DNA of 21,474 nt, taken from positions 1 through 21,474 of the forward strand of contig DEPD01000193.1 in assembly GCA_002358575.1 (NCBI GenBank), given 5' to 3'. Shown here one piece after another: positions 7,744-14,765 of this stretch (positions within the stretch are counted from its first letter, which is position 1; each line of letters starts with the position of its first letter). The stretch is from Lachnospiraceae bacterium UBA3401. Lineage in GTDB: Bacteria; Bacillota; Clostridia; Lachnospirales; Lachnospiraceae. The translations under genes were made by a program, and so were the position numbers. The notes below the pieces were generated by a model. It saw nothing but the letters and a program-made list of their open reading frames with translations, made no database searches and had not been told where the DNA came from.

Positions 7744-9126
7744 CTATTTTCTTTTTTGATGTTGTAAATATAATAACAAAGTTTCTTTAAACTCATTACG
7801 ATAAATATCACAAAGTTCATCGGATATTTCTATTATTTCACCATTGTCTTGAGCCATCTGCGCTAAACATCTCCTTTTACAAGAAATAAAAGCAATACAC
7901 GAATTGCATTTTTCGCTCTTTTCTAAAACCTTCAAATAAATACTCTTTATTTCTTTTTCATAAATTCCCTTTTTATAATCACCAATACGATACTTATCCT
8001 TTCCCACCATTCTTTGACAAGGATATATGTATCCATCTGTACTAAATGCTGCACTACACCATCCCGCACTGCATTTAAACGGAAAAAATAAATTTTTTAT
8101 TATAAAGCTTTCACATCTACGTTCAACCATTTTGGCATTAAAAGATTTCGTATTGCCTCCAGCAATATCCTCATATCCATTTAATAAAAGTTCTTGTTCT
8201 TTATTTACAAAATTTTTAAACTGCAAAAAATCCCATTGATATCCTCTTTGCTTCGTTTTTAAAGGAAAATCAACTGGTATTATATTAACCAAGCTATAAT
8301 TATGTTCTTTAAAATAATCAAATAGCTCATTCAAATCTGTATCACTAGTCGCTGTTGAACGAATTGTAAATTTTATATTATTCTGTTCTAATAATTTTAT
8401 TCCTTTTATTACTGAAACAAAAGTATCTGTTCCATCACTAAATTTTCGATTACTATTTTGAATTGTAATTGGTCCATCAAGACTAACAGTAACTCCTATT
8501 TGTTTTTCTTTTACATATTCGATAATTTCAGGTGTAAAAAGTGTCCCATTTGTTGTAAACGAAAAAGTTACTTTCCTTCCTGGAAACTGAATTTTAATAT
8601 TCTCCCAAAAGTCTACAATATGCTTTATTGTCGAGAAATTTAATAACGGCTCTCCTCCCATAAACTTAACTTTTTGATGCTTAATATCTCCAGAATTTTT
8701 AAGGAAAAGTAGAAAAAATTGTTCAGCCATCTCTCTGCTCATAATACTGCTATTATTAAACTGTCCACTACTTCCATAACAATACTTACAACACATATTA
8801 CATTCTTGAGCAATCATAAAAACACCTTCCACTAACATTGGTTGCTTAGGTTTGATTTCCTCAATAATTGTTTGGGCATTGAAAAATTTCCTTTTTGATA
8901 AAAAACATATTTTACCTTTTTCTATCATTTTATTTATGTATTCAAAAATTTTGTCAACCTTATTTTTTCCAAATCGTATTTCCGCTTCTTTTCTAGTTCC
9001 ACCACTTTTCATCTCTTTCAGAACTGCAAATGTTGATTCGTTTAACAAAAACATATTTAATGTATAATTATCAATTAATACAAAATATCCATTTATTTCA
9101 AATAGTACTATATTATCAGAAAGCAT
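7744..9126 (-). CDS. SPASM radical SAM peptide maturase A
   Basis: This is a peptide-modifying radical SAM/SPASM enzyme of about 460 residues. The frame opens at the ATG at 9138, but the only ribosome-binding site (GGAG, 6 nt spacing) precedes the fifth codon, an ATG at 9126, which I take as the start. Numbering from 9138: residues 10-80 (IVLFEINGYFVLID...LNESTFAVLKEMKSG) have the beta-rich then winged-helix look of an RRE-like leader-binding region. IAQECNMCCKYC supplies C113, C117 and C120; MGGEPLLN is at 160-167. The SPASM cysteines are C356, C374 (DGYIYPC), C411-X2-C414-X5-C420-X3-C424 and C443, the standard seven-cysteine layout. It is the first enzyme gene after the precursor, separated from it by an attenuator-like hairpin. 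It resembles ranthipeptide/sactipeptide maturases (CcpM, PapB, SCIFF-maturase type). I give no symbol because the family was not confirmed by search. Confidence 0.88.
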   Translation of the reverse strand: MLSDNIVLFEINGYFVLIDNYTLNMFLLNESTFAVLKEMKSGGTRKEAEIRFGKNKVDKIFEYINKMIEKGKICFLSKRKFFNAQTIIEEIKPKQPMLVEGVFMIAQECNMCCKYCYGSSGQFNNSSIMSREMAEQFFLLFLKNSGDIKHQKVKFMGGEPLLNFSTIKHIVDFWENIKIQFPGRKVTFSFTTNGTLFTPEIIEYVKEKQIGVTVSLDGPITIQNSNRKFSDGTDTFVSVIKGIKLLEQNNIKFTIRSTATSDTDLNELFDYFKEHNYSLVNIIPVDFPLKTKQRGYQWDFLQFKNFVNKEQELLLNGYEDIAGGNTKSFNAKMVERRCESFIIKNLFFPFKCSAGWCSAAFSTDGYIYPCQRMVGKDKYRIGDYKKGIYEKEIKSIYLKVLEKSEKCNSCIAFISCKRRCLAQMAQDNGEIIEISDELCDIYRNEFKETLLLYLQHQKRK

Positions 9127-9158
9127 TATTGTCTCCATTCGCTTTAACTTGGATAAAA

Positions 9159-9201
9159 CTGCATGGCAAATCTATGTAACATAACTTGATTTGCCATACA
9201 G
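9159..9201 (-). terminator. Attenuator-like hairpin between precursor and maturase A
   Basis: On the minus strand ctgtatggcaaatc pairs with gatttgccatgcag (9188-9201 with 9159-9172): 14 base pairs including one G-U, around a 15-base loop that itself can fold (tatg/cata). TTTTAT follows the stem directly. The U-tract is short, so partial readthrough is expected. Such a site would give many precursor transcripts and fewer enzyme transcripts, as is common in peptide-natural-product operons. An RNA-processing or stability hairpin is the alternative. Confidence 0.7.
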
Positions 9202-9231
9202 CAATACCCTTTTTGATTTTACACTCAACAC

Positions 9232-9375
9232 CTAGTGATGATTCGGGAATAAATCTTCTGCCGGATCAAGACCAAATGGACAATTAATTGGAACATCACA
9301 ATCGTTCAGTTCCACTTCCTGAAAATCATTTTCAGTATCCTCTAGCTCTGTATTGTAGTTCTTTTCTTCACTCAT
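9232..9375 (-). CDS. 47-residue RiPP precursor peptide with two cysteines
   Basis: This short gene starts at the ATG at 9375 behind an almost perfect Shine-Dalgarno (AAGGAGGTGA, 9381-9390, 5 nt spacing) and ends with TAG at 9232. The peptide is strongly acidic (8 Glu, 6 Asp, 1 Lys) and has no signal peptide. The N-terminal part, through about residue 24 (MSEEKNYNTELEDTEN...VELN), reads as a leader. The C-terminal part contains the only cysteines, C26 and C32, in DCDVPINCPFGLDP, and ends FPNHH. It sits directly upstream of five radical SAM genes, with a hairpin in between, and downstream of an ABC permease, as expected for the substrate of the maturases. C26 and C32 are the obvious candidates for thioether crosslinks, so at most two such rings are possible. 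The other enzymes would have to act on non-cysteine residues. I recognise no named precursor family. Confidence 0.8.
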   Translation of the reverse strand: MSEEKNYNTELEDTENDFQEVELNDCDVPINCPFGLDPAEDLFPNHH

Positions 9376-9402
9376 ACCTGTCACCTCCTTTGTTTTTGAT
9401 TT

Positions 9403-9436
9403 TTATCATTCAAATCTCAAAGTGAGAATTGAAAGC
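9403..9436 (-). promoter_or_regulatory. Possible third regulator box/promoter before the precursor
   Basis: The minus strand reads gctttcAATTcTCACTTT, then a TGATAA-like -10 (9403-9408) 10 nt further on. AATT.TCACTTT matches the half of the element found upstream of the response-regulator gene (14397-14415), but the upstream half-site is poorer and the -10 spacing is 10 rather than 7 nt. It may be a weaker copy of the same operator/promoter. Confidence 0.35.
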
Positions 9437-9461
9437 CTGCACTTGCAAAATTTTTATTTTT

Positions 9462-11669
9462 TTACATCATAGTATCATCTCTAAGTACCTCTGCCAGACT
9501 AATTTTACGCACATTTCTCCATGCAAGATAATACGCCAATGCTACAAAGCCTAAAATCGCTAACATGAATAAAATGATAGGTATCAATGGAGCCTCAGAC
9601 ATAAAAACTCCCACTTCTACATAACTCATCCGCAGCAGATACCACAACGCAATTAGTACAAGTGGAAGACTGATTAAAATCGGCTTCCCAGCTATTACCA
9701 ATGCCTCTGTGCAAAACATTTTTTTTAGTTCCTTTGGTGTTAAACCAACTGACATATACCTTGCAAATTCTCTCTTCCTTTGCCGTACAAATCCCAATGT
9801 ATTGGAAAATACGTTACCAATACCAATGATTGAAAGCAGAGTGCAGAAACCTCCCAATATAATCATCATCCCTTGTATCTGATTCTCGTTAGTTTCATAT
9901 TCCTGAATACGATTTTCCTGTTCTATTGTATATTTTCCATCTAAAAGACTTGCAATCTCATTCTGCAACATATTCAATTCTTCTAAAGTTACATCTTCTT
10001 TTGCTTTGACACAGATATAGCAATCTTCTTCCGATCCCCCGATTTGCCCTTTTACCTCTTTCCATTGTGAAGTTGAGATAAAATGCACCAACTCATAATA
10101 ATCAATTTTTGCATACTCCTCCCTCAAAACAGGAGTTTCTTTTGTATAGGAAAGAACAGGTATTTCCGCAATCATTTCTTCATTACCAGACTGTCTTAAA
10201 ACAGTTGTTGTGTTTTCATTGACATAGGACATATAAACCGGATGCCGAAAATCTGGGTTTGTCACATCACGGATTTGATTTAAAATCACTGCCCCATCAA
10301 GTCGTGGCGTAATACCAAGCTGCTTACAATATGCTAAAAAACTGTTATCGTCCAGTATAACAATCGGCGCATTTACCAGCCAGCCGCCATCTGTCTGTGT
10401 TACATAGTTAGACGCATGAGAAAATCCACCAAAAGATTTCATTTCCGCACTCACTTCTTCCTCTGTAAGCATCCTCTTTGCCACAGCTTTCTGATATGCG
10501 ATGGCGCTTTTCACTTCGGCAAACTGCTGAATATCCTTTATATCTTCAAAATCATCCACTTTCGTATCTTTAAGAGTAACCATCACATCCCATACCCCCT
10601 GATACCTCTCAAAATAGGTTTCCCTTGTACTAATTGCAGAAAGAGAAAAGAAACACTCCATGACCGCAAAAGCCATAAATGAAATTACAAGTGATAAAGA
10701 TGCTGTCCGCAGGGCTTTTTTCTGTGCTTTTAATGCATTGCCAGCCAGTTCTCCCTCCACACCGAAAAAAAACGCGAGTAAACGGGAGTTTTTTTTCCTC
10801 TTTAATTGCAATTCGCCGCTGTTTCTGATTGCTTCCAATGGTGTCAGTTTACTCAATTTTCTGGCTGGCAGCCATGCAGAAATCCATATAGTAATAATCG
10901 TTACTGACAATGTCAATATTAAAACCAGCGGATGATAACCAAAAATGGCTTTATGCCTTCCTGCAATATCGCTTCCCAACAGAACATTTACCATTTGCAA
11001 AAGTCCCATACTCCCTACTATGCCTAACAGGTTGCCAGCGATAACCGGAACTGCACAGAGAACAGCTGCCTCCTGTAAAAGACATGACCGAATTTGCTTT
11101 GGCGTGGCTCCTATACTTGAAAAAATACCAAATTGATGTATTCTTGCGTTCATAGATACCGCAAAAGAATTATGAACAATAATGATCAGTGAAAACGATA
11201 CTATCAATGTAACCAATAGAAACATCGGAAACAAAAGTCTTGGTGCGCTATCCCCTTCGCCACGAATCAAGTACATTGCCAAAAGTTCATAGTTATAAAC
11301 AATATTTTCCGGCAAAGTTCCAGTCAGTTCCGCAATACGGGGAGTATCCGAAAATACAGATTTCATATCATCAAAATAAATATCTATTGCAGGTTCCGCT
11401 CCCGCATATCCCTTCTCATTTACCACCACCTCTTTTACATTGGCATAATTCTCTATGGTTTCTACATCTTCCTGTGAAAATTTCCCGATAATCCGACTCT
11501 GCCAACCGCCTTCCTTTAGTTCAATTCTCTCAACTTCATACTTCCATGCATTATAAAATAGTCCGCACAATAAAGCTAAAAGCAATGCTGAAATAAACGC
11601 CGCACTTACCACAGACATTCTAGAAGAACGATTGTTCTTAATATAACCTGATGAATAATCTTTCCACAT
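9462..11669 (-). CDS. FtsX-type ABC transporter permease
   Basis: This roughly 735-residue membrane protein is the permease partner of the ATPase encoded just upstream. Numbering from the ATG at 11675, hydrophobic segments lie at about 20-42, 148-168, 203-230, 249-270 and 325-347, and three more near the C-terminus (about 604-628, 655-679, 695-719). Extracytoplasmic regions lie at about 43-147 and about 350-600. Two FtsX-domain signatures are visible: FGIFSSIGATPKQIRSCLLQEA and YMSVGLTPKELKKMFCTEA. The ATPase stop overlaps the ATG at 11675 (TAATG), but GGAGG lies only 2 nt from that codon and 8 nt from the ATG at 11669, which I take as the start. Related transporters expel or detoxify membrane-active peptides, or signal their presence to a partner kinase. 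Immunity to, or export of, the product of this locus is the likely job; this is inference. Confidence 0.85.
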   Translation of the reverse strand: MWKDYSSGYIKNNRSSRMSVVSAAFISALLLALLCGLFYNAWKYEVERIELKEGGWQSRIIGKFSQEDVETIENYANVKEVVVNEKGYAGAEPAIDIYFDDMKSVFSDTPRIAELTGTLPENIVYNYELLAMYLIRGEGDSAPRLLFPMFLLVTLIVSFSLIIIVHNSFAVSMNARIHQFGIFSSIGATPKQIRSCLLQEAAVLCAVPVIAGNLLGIVGSMGLLQMVNVLLGSDIAGRHKAIFGYHPLVLILTLSVTIITIWISAWLPARKLSKLTPLEAIRNSGELQLKRKKNSRLLAFFFGVEGELAGNALKAQKKALRTASLSLVISFMAFAVMECFFSLSAISTRETYFERYQGVWDVMVTLKDTKVDDFEDIKDIQQFAEVKSAIAYQKAVAKRMLTEEEVSAEMKSFGGFSHASNYVTQTDGGWLVNAPIVILDDNSFLAYCKQLGITPRLDGAVILNQIRDVTNPDFRHPVYMSYVNENTTTVLRQSGNEEMIAEIPVLSYTKETPVLREEYAKIDYYELVHFISTSQWKEVKGQIGGSEEDCYICVKAKEDVTLEELNMLQNEIASLLDGKYTIEQENRIQEYETNENQIQGMMIILGGFCTLLSIIGIGNVFSNTLGFVRQRKREFARYMSVGLTPKELKKMFCTEALVIAGKPILISLPLVLIALWYLLRMSYVEVGVFMSEAPLIPIILFMLAILGFVALAYYLAWRNVRKISLAEVLRDDTMM

Positions 11670-11674
11670 ATTCA

Positions 11675-12355
11675 TTACCTCCGCCGCTCATCACTGATGA
11701 TATGCCCATCCTCAACCATAATAATACGCCCTGCCTCCAGAGCAACCTTCTCATCATGAGTAATCAGTAAAATGGTCTGTTCCAAATTGCGATTAGAGAG
11801 TTTCAGCATATCTATTACCTCTTTGGAATTTTTCTGATCCAAATTTCCAGTCGGTTCATCTGCCAAAAGCAGAGCCGGACGGTAAATCAAAGAACGTGCA
11901 ATTGCAACCCTCTGCTGCTGACCACCAGATAACTGATTGGGCAACGCTTCCAATCTGTCAGCGATACCAAGAGAACTAACCACCTTTTCAAAATATTCCT
12001 GATTTGGTTTTTTCTTATCGAGAGCAAGTGGCATGAGTATATTTTTCTGTACTGTAAGGGTAGGAATCAAATTGTAAAACTGATATACCAAACCTACCTT
12101 TCTCCGTCTGAAAATTGCCGCTTGTGTCTGGTTCAATTTTGAAAGGTCAGTTCCATCTATTATAACCTTTCCGCTAGTAGGCTTGTCCACACTGCTAAGT
12201 ATATGTAACAATGTAGATTTTCCTGATCCTGAAGCACCTAAAATTGCCACAAATTCACCTTTACCTACGGATAAATCAATCCCATCAAGTGCTATTACTT
12301 GATTATCTCCCGAACCATATATCTTTCGGACACTTTCACATTTCAAAATTTCCAT
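11675..12355 (-). CDS. MacB/LolD-type ABC transporter ATPase
   Basis: This is a 226-residue cytoplasmic nucleotide-binding subunit of normal length for the family. It has Walker A GASGSGKST (about 40-48), Q-loop (LVYQFYNLIPTLTV), signature LSGGQQQRVAIARSL, Walker B LLLADEPTGNLD and the H-loop LLITHDEK. The LSGGQQQRVAIARSL and EPTGNLD forms are typical of the MacB/LolD/BceA branch that pairs with FtsX-type permeases. The ATG at 12355 follows a GAAGGAG ribosome-binding site, and its 3' end overlaps the permease start. It has its own promoter candidate (12399-12430) at the end of the kinase gene, so it can be expressed apart from the regulator genes. Confidence 0.92.
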   Translation of the reverse strand: MEILKCESVRKIYGSGDNQVIALDGIDLSVGKGEFVAILGASGSGKSTLLHILSSVDKPTSGKVIIDGTDLSKLNQTQAAIFRRRKVGLVYQFYNLIPTLTVQKNILMPLALDKKKPNQEYFEKVVSSLGIADRLEALPNQLSGGQQQRVAIARSLIYRPALLLADEPTGNLDQKNSKEVIDMLKLSNRNLEQTILLITHDEKVALEAGRIIMVEDGHIISDERRR

Positions 12356-12398
12356 TTTAATCTCCTTCCTGCTGCATACTACAACATTTACAATAAAT

Positions 12399-12430
12399 AG
12401 TATATCAAACGAAAGTTACAACTTAGTGAC
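12399..12430 (-). promoter_or_regulatory. Regulator box and promoter for the ABC/RiPP operon
   Basis: On the minus strand GTCActaagttGTAACTTT is followed after 7 nt by the -10 TATACT (12399-12404). The two half-sites GTCA (12427-12430) and GTAA (12416-12419) are 11 bp apart, one helical turn, the usual spacing for OmpR/PhoB-type regulators, and they cover the -35 position. The same arrangement with nearly the same bases occurs at 14384-14415. The box overlaps the last two codons of the kinase gene. Confidence 0.7.
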
Positions 12431-13607
12431 TGTAGAAACGGATTTCAAAAAAAGCTCCACCACCAGACTTATTTTTTGCCCGTATCGTCCCATTCTGACG
12501 TTCGATGATCTCTTTTGACAAAGACAACCCAATCCCAATGCCACCCTTACCTGCATTTTGCCCCCGATAAAACCTTTCGAACAGATGAGGAATATCCTCT
12601 TTTGCAAACCCCTCTCCATCATCCCAAATCAAAATCTCTGTATATAATGGATTCTGTGCATAGGAGCAATGGATTGTTCCCCCTGGATTATGTTCCATAC
12701 AGTTTTTCATCAGATTCATGACAGCTTCCATAGTCCAGTCCATATCTACAATGACACACATCTCACCTTTTTCCGGTATATCAGCAGAAACATCATAGTT
12801 GATAAACAGCTCGTGCAAATTATCTGCCGCGAGAACAAGTAATGTGAATACATCTACTTCATTTTTTTGTAAAATCAATGTTCCAGCATCAAGCCGGGAT
12901 AGCACTAACAGAGTCTCCTCCAGATGTGTTAACCGCAAAAGTTGTTTCTCTATCTGTTCTAGGTTTTTATGATTGGTTTCTTGTCTCATCATTTGAATAG
13001 ACAAAGAAATGGCTGTAATCGGTGTTTTGATCTGATGTGCAATATTAGACAAATTTTCCGCAAAATCATTCTTTACCAGCACTGCCGATTCCTTTGTCTG
13101 ACAAAGAAATGTCACTGTTTTATAGATTTCATCTTCCAGTTTTGAAAAATCATCCTCCCCAGAAGTGGAAAGGACAGTTGCTTTTCCAGTATTTACCTGT
13201 TCAATATACTCTGCTAAATCCCGAATTCGTATAACTTCCATTTTATTTCGATACAAAAAAGTAAAAGTAAACAGTAAAATCCCTGCTATAAAACCTATTG
13301 CCGCAAATAAAATATTTTGACCATAGGTAGAGCCCGAAAAGTCAGAGGTACAATAGCCTAATGCAGATAAAATATCATCTTCTGCAACACCATCAGGATT
13401 TCCGCTTTTATATTCTTTTAGTGCACCAGCGATTATCTTTTTTGCCTCTGGCTCCTGCTCCACCACTTCGCTACAAACCGTATTCAGCAACTCAAACTGA
13501 AGGCAATTGTAATAGGAAGAAACAACCAGAACAGAAATAACGGAGGCAATCAGACTAACAGATAACACAAACCCCAGAGTAACCAATATCTTTTTCTTTC
13601 CACTCAT
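12423..13607 (-). CDS. Sensor histidine kinase
   Basis: This is a 394-residue membrane histidine kinase. Transmembrane segments lie at about 7-30 and 99-119 and enclose a short, about 65-residue extracytoplasmic region with two cysteines. A short linker leads to the dimerization domain, with the phosphorylated histidine in NIAHQIKTP (H191). The ATP-binding domain has the N box NLMKNCMEHN, G1 DDGEGF (329-334) and G2 GGIGIGLSLS (355-364). The small sensor region resembles kinases that work with FtsX-type transporters. The ATG overlaps the response-regulator stop (ATGA) and has GGAGG 8 nt upstream. It presumably phosphorylates the regulator at 13604-14275 in response to the peptide or cell-envelope stress; the signal is inferred. 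Confidence 0.92.
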   Translation of the reverse strand: MSGKKKILVTLGFVLSVSLIASVISVLVVSSYYNCLQFELLNTVCSEVVEQEPEAKKIIAGALKEYKSGNPDGVAEDDILSALGYCTSDFSGSTYGQNILFAAIGFIAGILLFTFTFLYRNKMEVIRIRDLAEYIEQVNTGKATVLSTSGEDDFSKLEDEIYKTVTFLCQTKESAVLVKNDFAENLSNIAHQIKTPITAISLSIQMMRQETNHKNLEQIEKQLLRLTHLEETLLVLSRLDAGTLILQKNEVDVFTLLVLAADNLHELFINYDVSADIPEKGEMCVIVDMDWTMEAVMNLMKNCMEHNPGGTIHCSYAQNPLYTEILIWDDGEGFAKEDIPHLFERFYRGQNAGKGGIGIGLSLSKEIIERQNGTIRAKNKSGGGAFFEIRFYSH

Positions 13608-14275
13608 ATTGTATCCTCCATACGATAACCTACGCTTCTGACCGTTTTAAGGCACTCTGGCTGATGAAGTTTATCCCTCATTCGCTTTATAGTAACGGTT
13701 AATGTGTTATTGTTCACATAATTTCCTTTCACATCCCACACCTGCTCCAAGATTTTTTCCCTTGTAACCGTTTTTCCTTTATTTTGCATTAAATACAAAA
13801 GCAACTGATATTCCACCTCGCTTAACCTTATTTCCTCCGAATAACAAAAAACGGTATGACGGTTTTGATCAATCATAATCCCATCACAGGAGAGATACTG
13901 TTCTGCCACATTACCTGTCCTGCGCAATAATGCCATAATTCGAGAATACAATACCTCCAATTCAAAGGGTTTCACAACATAATCATCCGCACCACTTCTA
14001 AATCCCGATACGATATCTATTGAATCACTGCGGACAGTAAGAAATATAACCGGAAGTTCTTTCCAATTGCTACGAATCCACTGACACATGCTATCTCCAT
14101 GACCGTCTGGCATATTCCAATCCAATAAGACACAAGTTGGAACATGTTCTTTCAAATCTTGTTTTGCCTTTGCAAGTGTCGCAAAGATTGTTACCTTAAA
14201 ATTCTTTTGTTCTAAATATTCTTTGACAGCAAACGCAATATTTAAATCGTCTTCAATATAATATAAATCAACCAA
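13604..14275 (-). CDS. OmpR/PhoB-family response regulator
   Basis: This is a 223-residue two-component response regulator. The receiver domain (about 1-115) has the acidic pair D9/D10, the phosphoacceptor D52 in CVLLDWNMPDG, T80 in VIFLTVRS and K102 in DYVVKPF. The C-terminal winged-helix DNA-binding domain (about 130-223) ends with NYVNNNTLTVTIKRMRDKL and VRSVGYRM, typical of the OmpR/PhoB class. The start codon is TTG at 14275, chosen because GGAGGA lies 5 nt upstream and the receiver domain begins immediately. A roughly 100-nt untranslated leader separates it from its promoter candidate at 14384-14415. It likely binds the repeated box found there and at 12399-12430, giving autoregulation plus activation of the transporter and peptide genes. 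Confidence 0.92.
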   Translation of the reverse strand: MVDLYYIEDDLNIAFAVKEYLEQKNFKVTIFATLAKAKQDLKEHVPTCVLLDWNMPDGHGDSMCQWIRSNWKELPVIFLTVRSDSIDIVSGFRSGADDYVVKPFELEVLYSRIMALLRRTGNVAEQYLSCDGIMIDQNRHTVFCYSEEIRLSEVEYQLLLYLMQNKGKTVTREKILEQVWDVKGNYVNNNTLTVTIKRMRDKLHQPECLKTVRSVGYRMEDTI

Positions 14276-14383
14276 ATCTATCCTCCACCTTTTTTATATT
14301 TATCGGACAGCTAACACCCAATAAAATATGTATTACTAAAACTTATGAAATTTATCCTTGTAAGCAAACCACTCATACTTTAT

Positions 14384-14415
14384 ATTATATCAAATAAAAG
14401 TGACAATTTAATGAC
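14384..14415 (-). promoter_or_regulatory. Regulator box and promoter for the two-component genes
   Basis: The minus strand carries GTCAttaaattGTCACTTTT, then 7 nt after TCACTTT a consensus -10 TATAAT (14384-14389). The GTCA half-sites are at 14412-14415 and 14401-14404, exactly 11 bp apart. No good -35 hexamer exists at the proper distance, fitting a promoter that needs an activator bound over -35. About 25 of 31 positions match the copy at 12399-12430 in the same orientation. Confidence 0.72.
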
Positions 14416-14454
14416 TAAACGACTCTGATACCTATATCACTCATAATAGCCAAT

Positions 14455-14494
14455 AAAAAATCCCCTTGAATCAAACCTAAGTCCAATTCAAGGG
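14455..14494 (-). terminator. Rho-independent terminator after the beta-galactosidase operon
   Basis: On the minus strand cccttgaat (14486-14494) pairs with attcaaggg (14463-14471) around a 14-base loop, followed by GA and T6 (14455-14460). It ends transcription from the sugar operon and insulates the promoter of the two-component genes just downstream. Confidence 0.85.
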
Positions 14495-14504
14495 AACAGC
14501 TTAC

Positions 14505-14675
14505 TTATCGTTTCTTACTATCCATAACAAGCACATCTTTTGTTACCATGCTCTCACTCTTTTTCTTTATAACTTCCTCCTGCTGTGTTTCAAAATACTG
14601 AATTCCTTGGTCACTGTGCAGGATCAGCCCGCCTTTTGAAAGGTGCTGTGGCCTAACCAGTGCGATACGCCACTC
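14505..14675 (-). pseudogene. IS3-type transposase (DDE) remnant
   Basis: A minus-strand frame ending with TAA at 14505 contains LSKGGLILHSDQGIQYFETQ. GLILHSDQG.QY is the conserved block around the second catalytic Asp of IS3-family OrfB transposases. The following conserved S.SMSR.GN..DNA block and the rest of the protein are absent: after QY the sequence becomes EEVIKKKSESMVTKDVLVMD and ends. No start codon or terminal inverted repeats are visible, so this is a small scar. The upstream limit is approximate because homology fades before 14660. Its GC-richer surroundings (14640-14760) hold nothing else I can identify. Confidence 0.6.
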
Positions 14676-14765
14676 TGTGGGCGGGGTATCAGTCCATCCT
14701 CACCCCGTTCGGCTTTAGCAAGCATGCGGCAAGTCGCGGGAAATGTACCCTTCTATGATTCAATC

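Noticed and set aside
7734..7820. N-terminal extension of maturase B to the ATG at 7820
   Set aside because: The extension lies within the end of maturase A, has no ribosome-binding site, and is absent from the paralogue; the ATG at 7733 has TAGGAG upstream.
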